Assembly: GCF_024494725.1 (NCBI RefSeq) | Contig: NZ_JANHDK010000003.1 | Span: 372,001 to 436,000 of the forward strand | Origin: Haloplanus ruber | Lineage (GTDB): Archaea > Halobacteriota > Halobacteria > Halobacteriales > Haloferacaceae | Direction: 5' to 3' | DNA: 64,000 bases | Part shown: positions 9,275 to 16,904 of the stretch, one piece after another | How positions within the stretch are numbered: position 1 is the first letter of the stretch | Layout: every line of letters starts with the position of its first letter | Notes under the pieces: generated by a model | The model's input: the letters and a program-made list of their open reading frames with translations, nothing else | Database searches by the model: none | Told to the model about the DNA's origin: nothing | Made by a program: the position numbers and the translations under genes

Positions 9275-9703
9275 ATGTCGTCGCCCGCCGTCTACGATCA
9301 CGTCTTCCCTCCCGACGACGCCGGGTATCCCCCCGGTGTCTACCGCGTCGTTGGCGTGACCGACGGGTCGGTGACTCTGCTTCGCGTCGCCGACGGCGAC
9401 GGCCGGCGGGTCGCCACCGGCGAGACGCTCACCGTCGAGCGCGACGCGTTCGCGGCCTTCACGCCCGCCCCGAACCCAGACGGGAGCCGGTCGTTCGAGG
9501 CGGTCGCCGACGCCGGCTACTGGTCCGTCCGCGCGTTCGTGCGGCAGTTGCGCGCTCGCCCGCTTCGCTCCGGTCCCGCCATCGCCGCCGTCCTGTTCGG
9601 CATCGGCGGCGACCGGTTCCTCGACCTTCCCGCCCCCGCGTTCACCGTCCTCGTCCTCGCCGGGAGTCTCGCGCTCGCGGCCCTCGGAAGCGGGCGGCTG
9701 TGA
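9275..9703 (+). CDS. Haloarchaeal protein with C-terminal membrane hairpin
   Basis: The 142-residue protein has a soluble N-terminal domain (about 1-85; it includes YPPGVYRVVGVTDGSVTLLRVAD) and two hydrophobic helices near the C-terminus (about 105-120 and 124-139). The ATG at 9275 is chosen because the upstream open frame reads as non-coding. I do not recognise the family. It is convergent with the dehydrogenase gene that follows. Confidence 0.7.
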   Translation: MSSPAVYDHVFPPDDAGYPPGVYRVVGVTDGSVTLLRVADGDGRRVATGETLTVERDAFAAFTPAPNPDGSRSFEAVADAGYWSVRAFVRQLRARPLRSGPAIAAVLFGIGGDRFLDLPAPAFTVLVLAGSLALAALGSGRL

Positions 9704-9725
9704 GCGTGCGGTGGGCGCTCGGCTG

Positions 9726-10787
9726 TTACTCGATCAGCCGCTCGGACAGGTCGTCGGTGACTGCAACCGTCGTCGCGCTCCCGCCGATGTCGGCGGTACG
9801 GGGGGCGTTCTCGTCGGCCAACTGCGCCGCGACGGCGTCGTGGAGCGCGTCGGCGACGGCGCCTTCGCCGAGGTGGTCGAACATGAGCGCCCCCGAGAGC
9901 ACCGTCGCCAGCGGGTTGGCGACCCCCTCGCCCATGATGTCGAAGGCGCTACCGTGGACGGGTTCGAACATCGAGGGGTAGGTACCGTCGGGGTTGATGT
10001 TCGTCGACGGCGCCAGTCCGAGGCTCCCGCTGATGATCCCGCCGATGTCGGTGAGGATGTCGCCAAAGAGATTCGACGCGACCACCACGTCGAACTCGTC
10101 GGGACGGCGCACAAAGTCCATGCTCGCGGCGTCGACCAACAGGCGTTCGACCTCGACGTCGGGATACTCCTCGCTCACCTCCGCGACGATATCGTCCCAG
10201 AAGACCATACTGTGGGCCTGCGCGTTGGACTTCGTGACGTTCGTCAGTTTGCCGTTCCGCTCGCTCGCGGCCTCGAAGGCCGGCCGGACGACCGCCTCGG
10301 TCGCCTCCCGGGTGAACACCGACGCCTGCACCGCCACCTCGTTCTCGAAGCCGCGGTGTTCGCGCCCGCCCACGTCTGCGTACTCCCCTTCCGTGTTCTG
10401 CCGATAGACCACGAGGTCGATATCACCGCCGCTGTACCCCTTTAGCGGGCTGTCGACGCCCTCGAACAGGTACGAGGGGCGCTTACAGACGTGCTGGTTG
10501 AACCCCTTGGTGATCGGGAGTCGAAGCCCCCTGAGCGTGACGTGATCGGGAACCTCGGGGTGGCCAACGGCCCCGAGGAGGATGGCGTCGAAGGATTCCA
10601 GCCGGTCCAGCCCGTCGTCGGGCATGAGCGCCCCGTCGTCGAGGTAGCGCTGACTCCCCCAGTCGAACCACGTCGTCGACACGTCGACCCCGCGGGCCGC
10701 CGCGCTGTCGACCAGCAACGGTTCGACTGCCTCCACCACCTCGTTCCCGATGCCGTCGCCGGGAATGACCGCGATATTGTATGACAT
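9726..10787 (-). CDS. Isopropylmalate-type dehydrogenase, tartrate/D-malate branch
   Basis: The 353-residue protein is a beta-decarboxylating NAD(P)-dependent dehydrogenase. IPGDGIG marks the N-terminus, RQNTEGEYADVGG the substrate loop, and NLFGDILTDIGGIISGSLGLAPS the metal-binding and hinge region. It ends in EPVHGSAFDIMGEGVANPLA. LRGLRLPITKGFNQHVCKRP differs from LeuB and isocitrate dehydrogenase and looks like the tartrate dehydrogenase/D-malate dehydrogenase branch. No leu genes are nearby, which argues against leucine synthesis. A role in D-malate, tartrate or another 2-hydroxyacid is inferred. Confidence 0.85.
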   Translation of the reverse strand: MSYNIAVIPGDGIGNEVVEAVEPLLVDSAAARGVDVSTTWFDWGSQRYLDDGALMPDDGLDRLESFDAILLGAVGHPEVPDHVTLRGLRLPITKGFNQHVCKRPSYLFEGVDSPLKGYSGGDIDLVVYRQNTEGEYADVGGREHRGFENEVAVQASVFTREATEAVVRPAFEAASERNGKLTNVTKSNAQAHSMVFWDDIVAEVSEEYPDVEVERLLVDAASMDFVRRPDEFDVVVASNLFGDILTDIGGIISGSLGLAPSTNINPDGTYPSMFEPVHGSAFDIMGEGVANPLATVLSGALMFDHLGEGAVADALHDAVAAQLADENAPRTADIGGSATTVAVTDDLSERLIE

Positions 10788-10823
10788 GGGCGTCCGTGAC
10801 CGGCGACGGGCATAAATGGCCCG

Positions 10824-11978
10824 CTACCCGTCCGCGGCGCAGTTGTTCGGCCCGAGTTCGAGTTCGAACGCCGTCTCGTCGTCGACGGTTTCGGTCCCAC
10901 GGTTGATCCCGACGATCCGCTCGGCGTTCGCGGGTTCGGCGCCGCCCTGTGTCGTCCGCTCGACGAACTCCGCCTCGTCGGTTTCGAAGGCGTCGAGACG
11001 GGTCCGCAGGTCGCCGAGGCGAGCGACGGCCGGTCCCGACGCGACGCCCGCGTCGGCGTGGCCAGGGGCGACGAGGACGGCGTCGGGGAAGCGCGTCAGC
11101 CGCTCGGTGAGCGTCGCGTACAGCTCTCGGGCCTGTGTCCCCGGATCGGCGTCCTCCTGTAGATCGGGGCGCGCAACGCCGTCGAGAAAGAGGCTGTCGC
11201 CGGTCAGGAGGGCGTCCGCGTCGCCCGCCGCGCCGACGGCGAAGCCGGTCATGCCCGTCGTGTGACCGGGCAGGCCCACCGCCGCCAGTTCCGCCTCTCC
11301 GACCGGCAGGCGGTCGCCGTCCCGTATCGTCTCGAACGTGTCGGCGTCGGCGACGCCGCGGTCGACCGCGTTCTGGGGCAACACGGGCGTCGCGCCCGTC
11401 GTCGCCGCGAGGGCCCGCACCCCGCTCACGTGGTCGGCGTGGACGTGTGTGTCGACGGCGTAGGTCAGGTCGACGCCCAGGTCGGCGGCGTCGGCCCGGT
11501 AGCGGTCGACGAACGCCCGCAACGGGTCGACGACAATCATTTCGCCGTCCGCGACGGCAGCGTATCCGAGACAGCCGCTCGCTGGCCGACGGTACTGGTG
11601 GAGGGTCGCCGCGCCCTCGACGACGACCGTACGGTCGTACAGCCGCGCCCACCCCGCCATGCCGTCGGCGAGGTTCCGGGCGTCGACGCCGGCGGCCGCG
11701 AGTTTCTCGGCCACTTCGGCACTCGCCGCGCCGTGTGCGCAGACGACCACCACCGGCTCCTGTCGGTCTGCGGGCAGGAGGTCGGTCACGTCGCCGGTGA
11801 CGCCCGCAGCGACGAACTTCACGTACGGGACGTGGACGTGGGTGAGCGACGACGCCTCGATGCGCCAGCGCTCGATCTCCGCACGGTCGCGTACGTCGAG
11901 CAGCGTCACCGGGTCGCCGGCGGCGAGGCGGTCCCGGAGCGTCGCCGCCGAGAGCGCCTCCGCGGAGTCTGCCGTCAT
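10824..11978 (-). CDS. Rhodanese-MBL fusion, persulfide dioxygenase-like
   Basis: The 384-residue protein fuses an N-terminal rhodanese domain (about 1-105; active-site loop CAHGAAS) to a metallo-beta-lactamase domain (about 120-330; metal motif DTHVHADHVSG, later GHTTGM and LLTGDSLF). This combination is typical of persulfide dioxygenase/sulfurtransferase proteins of sulfide detoxification. The usual order in bacteria is MBL first; here the rhodanese comes first. The ATG at 11978 begins MTADSAEALSA, directly before the rhodanese fold. The gene is divergent from the ferritin-like gene, 73 bp away. Confidence 0.85.
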   Translation of the reverse strand: MTADSAEALSAATLRDRLAAGDPVTLLDVRDRAEIERWRIEASSLTHVHVPYVKFVAAGVTGDVTDLLPADRQEPVVVVCAHGAASAEVAEKLAAAGVDARNLADGMAGWARLYDRTVVVEGAATLHQYRRPASGCLGYAAVADGEMIVVDPLRAFVDRYRADAADLGVDLTYAVDTHVHADHVSGVRALAATTGATPVLPQNAVDRGVADADTFETIRDGDRLPVGEAELAAVGLPGHTTGMTGFAVGAAGDADALLTGDSLFLDGVARPDLQEDADPGTQARELYATLTERLTRFPDAVLVAPGHADAGVASGPAVARLGDLRTRLDAFETDEAEFVERTTQGGAEPANAERIVGINRGTETVDDETAFELELGPNNCAADG

Positions 11979-12051
11979 CGGCGTCGCTACGCCCCCGACG
12001 GCGTTAAACGTGGGGGCGGGGTTCATGACTGTCGGTGCCCTACGGACGACC

Positions 12052-12687
12052 ATGGACGGGAGCACGCTAGTCGAGACGGTGCGGACGGATCGCGAGACCG
12101 AACTGGGTCGGCTCGGCTCCGAGAAGGCGCTGGTGGCGTCGACGGCGGCTCGGCTCGACCGGGCGTCGGTGCTCGACGCGACGCTCGACGCCGAGCGCCG
12201 CGCCGCGGCGACGTTCGCGGCGTGGGCGGCCGACGAGGGGAACGACACGGCCCGCGTGGCGTTCGACCGCGTCGCGAGCCAGGAGCGCGAGCACGCCGAG
12301 CGGGTTCGAGACCTGTTAGACGCCGCCGGTCCCGACGAAGACCCCGGCTCGGACGCTCTCCACGCCCACCTCCGCGACCTCGATGCGACCGTCGAACGGA
12401 TCGCCGCGGGGTTCGTCGCCCGCCCGTTGGTCAGCGAGCGCTCGCTGCTACAGGTGGTGAACTTCTTCGTCAACGAGGCCGACGAGCAGGCCGCCGACAC
12501 CGTCAGGGGGCTGCGCTCCGAGACGCAGGCACTGACCGACGACGGAGCCACACTCCTCGATGCCTGCTGTGGCGACGACGACTGGGATCAGGCCCGCGAG
12601 GCCGCCGACCGGACCGTCGACGTCGCCTACGCCCAGTACGAGGAGCGACTGACCGAGATGGGTGTCGACCCGAAGCCGGTCTGCTGA
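12052..12687 (+). CDS. Ferritin-like/rubrerythrin-type helical protein
   Basis: The 211-residue protein is all-helical. It has paired Glu/His sites expected of a ferritin-like four-helix bundle: ERRAAATFAAWA, then SQEREHAERV (ExxH), later VNEADEQAADTV. The Cys pair LDACCGDDDW is unusual. Haloarchaeal relatives are annotated as rubrerythrin family. The C-terminal rubredoxin domain is absent. The ATG at 12052 is preferred; another in-frame ATG lies at 12025. A role in iron or peroxide handling is plausible but unproven. Confidence 0.7.
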   Translation: MDGSTLVETVRTDRETELGRLGSEKALVASTAARLDRASVLDATLDAERRAAATFAAWAADEGNDTARVAFDRVASQEREHAERVRDLLDAAGPDEDPGSDALHAHLRDLDATVERIAAGFVARPLVSERSLLQVVNFFVNEADEQAADTVRGLRSETQALTDDGATLLDACCGDDDWDQAREAADRTVDVAYAQYEERLTEMGVDPKPVC

Positions 12688-12736
12688 CGCCCCGTCCGTA
12701 TTTTTCCACAGCTGTCGAATCACAATAAGACGATGA

Positions 12737-12746
12737 TTTAATATAG
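12737..12746 (+). promoter_or_regulatory. AT-rich promoter of the RnfC-like gene
   Basis: TTTAATATAG lies 34 bp before the ATG at 12780, within the AT-rich stretch 12722-12770, which contrasts sharply with the surrounding DNA. It is the best TATA candidate for the RnfC-like gene. Confidence 0.55.
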
Positions 12747-12779
12747 TTATTTGATAACAATACACATGATTCGGTGGCC

Positions 12780-13877
12780 ATGAGCCTCGCGCGCCTCAGC
12801 GAAGTGACGGTTCCGGAGATTGCTACGACCATCCGCAACGCCGGCGTCGCGGGCGCCGGCGGGAGCGGGTTCCCGACGTACGCGAAGTGGCAGCGGTTGG
12901 AGGAGGTGGATCACCTTCTGGTCAACGCCCAGGAGAGCGAACCGGTTTACTACATGGACAAGTGGCTGAGCCGCGAGCGGGCGTCCGGCCTCGCGGCGTT
13001 GTTCGACGCGCTGTTGGAGACGGCCGTCGAGACGGTCGTTGTCGCGCCGAAACTGTCGGACCGGCACTGGTATCGGCCGTTGGAAGCCGCCACGGACGCC
13101 ACGGTCTACCGCCCCGGAGACCTCCCCCTCGACACCGACGCGGCCGACGGCATCGTCTTCGCCTACAGCGCCGACCGGTACCAGTACGGGATGGAACAGG
13201 TGCTCCTCAGAGTTGTCGACGATACCGTCCTCGGGGGCGACGACCTGCCGATGGACCGTGGCTGGCTCGTCCAGAACGTCGAGACGCTCGCGAACCTCCG
13301 TCGCGCCCTGGCCGACGGGGCGCCCGTCACCCGGAAGTTCGTCCACGTCGCCGGCGACGTTCCCCACCACCGCTTTCTCGACGTGCCCGTCGGGACGTCG
13401 GCGGCACATCTGCTCGACGCCGCCGGCATCCCGCTCGATGCGGTGCCGGACGACCGGGTGTTGCTAGAAGGCGGTCCAGGGTGGTGTTTCCGAACCGACG
13501 GCCCCCCGGAGGCCTTCGGCGTCTCGAAGCGGACGAACGGCGTCCTGCTCCTGGATCGGGAGACGGTCGCCACACACACGCTCGGTGAGGGGCGGATCAA
13601 CGCCCTCGACGCCCGGAAGTGGGGCGCCGACCACGAGGAGATGCCCTCGGCGCTCGATCCCGATACCGTCCGGGTGCCGCTGTGCTCCAACCCGGCGCTC
13701 GGCCCCGTCACCGCGGCCGATCCCATCGTCGCCCCCGGCGACCCGGTCGAGCGCGGCGAGTTGATCGCCACGCCGGGGACGGGGGTCAGCAACGCCCACC
13801 ACGCCACCGTCGACGGGACGGTCACGGCCGTCGAGGACGACTACGTCGCGATCAGGGCGGGCGCGGCCAACGAGTGA
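12780..13877 (+). CDS. RnfC/complex I 51K-like electron-transfer subunit
   Basis: The 365-residue protein has the FMN/NADH-binding core of the NuoF/RnfC superfamily: AGVAGAGGSGFPTYAKW near the N-terminus, NAQESEPVYYMDKWL, and WLVQNVETLANLRRA. A SLBB domain (VHVAGDVPHHRFLDVPVGTS) and a C-terminal barrel-like segment (VAPGDPVERGELIATP) follow. The Fe-S cysteines of NuoF and RnfC are missing, and no partner subunits are adjacent. GTG at 12774 is also in frame, but ATG at 12780 is more likely. It may feed electrons from NAD(P)H to an unlinked acceptor, as PduS-type proteins do. Confidence 0.8.
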   Translation: MSLARLSEVTVPEIATTIRNAGVAGAGGSGFPTYAKWQRLEEVDHLLVNAQESEPVYYMDKWLSRERASGLAALFDALLETAVETVVVAPKLSDRHWYRPLEAATDATVYRPGDLPLDTDAADGIVFAYSADRYQYGMEQVLLRVVDDTVLGGDDLPMDRGWLVQNVETLANLRRALADGAPVTRKFVHVAGDVPHHRFLDVPVGTSAAHLLDAAGIPLDAVPDDRVLLEGGPGWCFRTDGPPEAFGVSKRTNGVLLLDRETVATHTLGEGRINALDARKWGADHEEMPSALDPDTVRVPLCSNPALGPVTAADPIVAPGDPVERGELIATPGTGVSNAHHATVDGTVTAVEDDYVAIRAGAANE

Positions 13878-13889
13878 CACTGCGGTCGG

Positions 13890-14051
13890 TCAAGGATCGA
13901 GCGTGACGACCGTCTCTGAGCGGAGCCACGCCCGCGCGTTCCGGCGGTCACAGACGACGAATGCGTCGCCGTCCTCGTATCCGGCGCACCAATCCAGGGC
14001 GGGCGGTGCGGGGTCGCGCGCCGACTCGGCCGAACGAGATCGGTTCTCCAT
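13890..14051 (-). CDS. Small DUF7331-like haloarchaeal protein
   Basis: A 53-residue protein runs from the ATG at 14051 to the TGA at 13890. Its core WCAGYEDGDAFVVCDRRN, followed by ARAWLRSETVVTLDP, matches the pattern of a short haloarchaeal family (Y-x-D-G..vvyD..np.AW..sd..v.l) known as DUF7331. It lies between the RnfC-like gene and the aldo/keto reductase, convergent with the former. Codon use has G/C in most third positions. The function is unknown. Confidence 0.65.
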   Translation of the reverse strand: MENRSRSAESARDPAPPALDWCAGYEDGDAFVVCDRRNARAWLRSETVVTLDP

Positions 14052-14112
14052 CACCGGCCGCTCGGCGCGGCGCCGACTTCAGTCGCGCGGTTTCCACTCC
14101 GCCGCCCTCTCT

Positions 14113-14970
14113 TCACCCCGACAGCCGCGACCGGACGAAGCCCGCGAGTGCCCGACTTTTCGATGGCCGGCGGAGACGCTCCATCTCCGCGTCGGTCAAC
14201 GCGAAGTCGAACACGTCGTGGTTCGCCCGGAGGTGGTCCCGGGTCGTCGCCTTCGGCACCGTCCGGACACCCTCGTGTTGGATGACCCACCGGAGCGCCA
14301 CCTGCGCCGCGGTCTTGTCGTACCGCCGGCCGACTGCCGCGAGGGCGTCGTCGCGGAGGACCCCGCCGTGACAGAGTGGGCTGTACGCCGTCACCAGCAC
14401 CCCGTGACGACGGCAGTACGACAGCAGGTTGCGCTGATCCCAGTAGGGGTTGAACTGTACCTGGTTCGCGAAGATGGGGACCTCGGATCGCGTTCGTGCT
14501 TTATCGAGTAGGCGGACGTCGAAGTTCGAGACGCCGATGTGCCGGACGTGCCCGTCGGCCACCAGGTCGGCCATCGCGTCGAGGGTCTCCCCCAGCGGCG
14601 TCGCGCCCGGCAGGTGAACGGGGGAGAACGGCGGCTTGCCGTTCGGCCAGTGGATCAGGAGACAGTCGAGGTAGTCGGTGTCGAGACGCTGGAGGCTCTC
14701 GGTGACCGACCGGCGGACCGACTCCTGATCCCGATTCCCGCCGTCGAGTTTTGTCGTCAGAAAGACGTCCTCGCGGTCGACCGAACTCGACCTGATTGCG
14801 GCACCCACCTGTCGCTCGTTGCCGTAAGCCTGCGCCGTGTCGACGTGTCGATACCCCAGTTCGAGCGCCGTCTCGACGGCGCGCCGGCAGTCGTCGCCGC
14901 GTAGACGCCACGTACCGAGGCCGACCGTCGGAACCTCGACGCCGCGGACGGTCACGGTCTCGCGTGTCAT
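14113..14970 (-). CDS. Aldo/keto reductase
   Basis: The 285-residue single-domain TIM-barrel oxidoreductase has the full catalytic tetrad of the family: Asp and Tyr in YRHVDTAQAYGNE, Lys in FLTTKLDGG and His in LLIHWPNGK. The NADPH region VPKATTRDHLRANHDVFDF is present near the C-terminus. It reduces aldehydes or ketones, with the physiological substrate not inferable. The length is normal for 2,5-diketogluconate reductase-like members. Confidence 0.92.
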   Translation of the reverse strand: MTRETVTVRGVEVPTVGLGTWRLRGDDCRRAVETALELGYRHVDTAQAYGNERQVGAAIRSSSVDREDVFLTTKLDGGNRDQESVRRSVTESLQRLDTDYLDCLLIHWPNGKPPFSPVHLPGATPLGETLDAMADLVADGHVRHIGVSNFDVRLLDKARTRSEVPIFANQVQFNPYWDQRNLLSYCRRHGVLVTAYSPLCHGGVLRDDALAAVGRRYDKTAAQVALRWVIQHEGVRTVPKATTRDHLRANHDVFDFALTDAEMERLRRPSKSRALAGFVRSRLSG

Positions 14971-15052
14971 ACGCTCTTACGGGACGCCGGGTGCCTAAGC
15001 GTGACGCCCGGCTGATCGTGGTTTCTTGCCGCTGGCGTCCCGATCACCGACC

Positions 15053-16465
15053 GTGTCGCGGACAACCACCTTCGAACTGGGCTTTCGGACCGTCGAGCGG
15101 GAGTACACCGACCGTCGGCTCCCCGTCGAGGGGACCCTGCCCGCGTGGCTCTCCGGGCGCCTGATCCGCAACGGCCCCGGGGCGTTCGAAATCGGGGACG
15201 AGCGAGTGACCCACTGGTTCGACGGCCTCGCGATGCTGCGGAGCTACACCATCGCCGACGGCGCGGTGCGGTATACGAACCGCTTTCTCCGGACCGAGGC
15301 CAGAGCGCACGCGGCCCGGGGGTCGTCGTCGGGCGAGTTCGCCACCGGCGCCGGCCCGCTACGCCAAGCCGTGCGCTGGCTCCGGGCGCTCGGCCCCCCG
15401 ACCCCGACCGACAACGCGAACGTCAACGTCGCCCGCATCGGCGACCGCTACGTCGCACAGACGGAGGCACCACGATGGATCGCCTTCGATCCCGCCACGC
15501 TCGAAACTCGTGGCGAGTTCCGCTGGCGGGACGGGATTCCGGGGAACCTGACGACCGCACACACGAAACGTGACCCGCGGACGGGCGAGACGGTGGGGTT
15601 CGGTCTCCGGTTCGGCCGCCGCCCCCAGTACCTGCTCTACGCCGTCGACGCCGACGGGCGGCGCCGGTCGATTGGTTCCGTCCCGGCCGCGGGTCCCGGC
15701 TACGTCCACGACTTCGGGCTCACCCGCGACTACGCCGTTCTCGTCGAGACGCCGCTCCGGATCGACGTGTGGCGGGCGCTCGTGCCGTGGGGCGAGGGGT
15801 TACTCGATATGCTTCAGTGGGACCCCGACCGCGGCACCCGTCTACTCGTCGTCGACCGGACGACGGGTGAACTGGTCGCCGACCCCGTGACCGATCCCCT
15901 GTTTACCTTCCACACGGTCAATGCCTTCCAGCGCGACGGCGACGTGGTGCTCGATCCGGTCACGTTCGACGACGACACCATCGTCCGGTCGCTCACGCTG
16001 TCGACGCTCGGCACCGACGGGTTCGACGCGGCACCGGACGGCCGCCTCGAACGGCTTCGGATCGACCCCGAGGCCGACACCGTGGTCGACCGGTCCCGCC
16101 GCTACGATGGTGGTCTCGCCCTCCCCACGGTCCCCCGAGGTGTTCGAACGCGGCCCTACCGCTACGCCTATGCGCAGGCGACGGATCGCGAGGGGGCGAA
16201 CGGTCTCGTCAAGGTCGACCTCGACCGGTCGACGGCGACCGAGTGGTGGGGGCGAGGACTCTACGTCGAGGAGCCGCGCATGGTCCAGCGCCCGGACGGT
16301 GACGCCGAGGACGACGGCGTCGTCATCGCCCCCGCCCTCGACGCCGACGCCGGCCGGAGCGTCCTCCTCGTCTTCGACGCGTCGACGCTCTCTCTCCTGG
16401 CTCGGGCGCCGCTCCCCCACGCCGTCCCCTTCGGGTTCCACGGGCGGTTCTTCGCGACGGAGTAG
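15053..16465 (+). CDS. Carotenoid oxygenase (apocarotenoid-forming dioxygenase)
   Basis: The 470-residue protein belongs to the RPE65/carotenoid cleavage dioxygenase family. The family's Fe(II) ligand histidines are all identifiable: His170 (TTAHTK), His219 (GYVHDF), His287 (FTFHTV) and His463 (GFHGRFF). The N-terminus LPVEGTLPAWLSGRLIRNGP and NVNVARIGDRYVAQTE are also family signatures. The GTG at 15053 gives a start directly before the conserved region; TTG at 15026 is the alternative. It probably cleaves a carotenoid double bond to form an apocarotenal. The genome also encodes a Brp enzyme for retinal (56714), so this one may have a different product. Confidence 0.88.
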   Translation: MSRTTTFELGFRTVEREYTDRRLPVEGTLPAWLSGRLIRNGPGAFEIGDERVTHWFDGLAMLRSYTIADGAVRYTNRFLRTEARAHAARGSSSGEFATGAGPLRQAVRWLRALGPPTPTDNANVNVARIGDRYVAQTEAPRWIAFDPATLETRGEFRWRDGIPGNLTTAHTKRDPRTGETVGFGLRFGRRPQYLLYAVDADGRRRSIGSVPAAGPGYVHDFGLTRDYAVLVETPLRIDVWRALVPWGEGLLDMLQWDPDRGTRLLVVDRTTGELVADPVTDPLFTFHTVNAFQRDGDVVLDPVTFDDDTIVRSLTLSTLGTDGFDAAPDGRLERLRIDPEADTVVDRSRRYDGGLALPTVPRGVRTRPYRYAYAQATDREGANGLVKVDLDRSTATEWWGRGLYVEEPRMVQRPDGDAEDDGVVIAPALDADAGRSVLLVFDASTLSLLARAPLPHAVPFGFHGRFFATE

Positions 16466-16505
16466 CGCCGCCGCTACGGACGGATGGACGGTGCTATCCT
16501 TAGCC

Positions 16506-16823
16506 TCACTCGGTATCTGCTGGGTCGTCGATACGGACGCGGTCGGCCGTGACCGTCACCCGATACCCGTAGAGGACGAACGCCGTCTGAATCGGCGTCG
16601 CCTGCGATTCGCGGTGGAGGCTGCGGAGGGCATCGACGTTCACGAACTCGTGAAACGGTGTGTCCCGGTCCATCACGTCGACGCCGAGGCGTTCGAACGC
16701 TCTTGCAATCTCCAGCTCTAACGTCCTGTCCTCGCTGCGCTCGTACGCCGCGAGCACGTGTTGATCGGCGGCGTTCCGCGACTGTGGGTCCACTGGCAGG
16801 GCTCCGTTGTCGAATATAGCCAC
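16506..16823 (-). CDS. HalOD1 output-domain protein
   Basis: The 105-residue protein has the haloarchaeal HalOD1 pattern: a helix (LELEIARAFERLGVD), the central acidic-aromatic stretch FHEFVNVDALRSL, and the terminal beta hairpin AFVLYGYRVTVTADRVRI. HalOD1 is found in haloarchaeal signalling proteins. The GTG at 16823 is the chosen start. The open frame continues far upstream through the opposite strand of the photolyase gene, which is not coding there. It is divergent from the photolyase, with 81 bp between the starts. Confidence 0.75.
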   Translation of the reverse strand: MAIFDNGALPVDPQSRNAADQHVLAAYERSEDRTLELEIARAFERLGVDVMDRDTPFHEFVNVDALRSLHRESQATPIQTAFVLYGYRVTVTADRVRIDDPADTE

Positions 16824-16904
16824 TACCCCCGTATCAAAGCCCCGATCCGTTCGATCCCAGCCGACGAATCGAGCGTTTATGCGGCCCCGTTCCCACGTGC
16901 CCCC

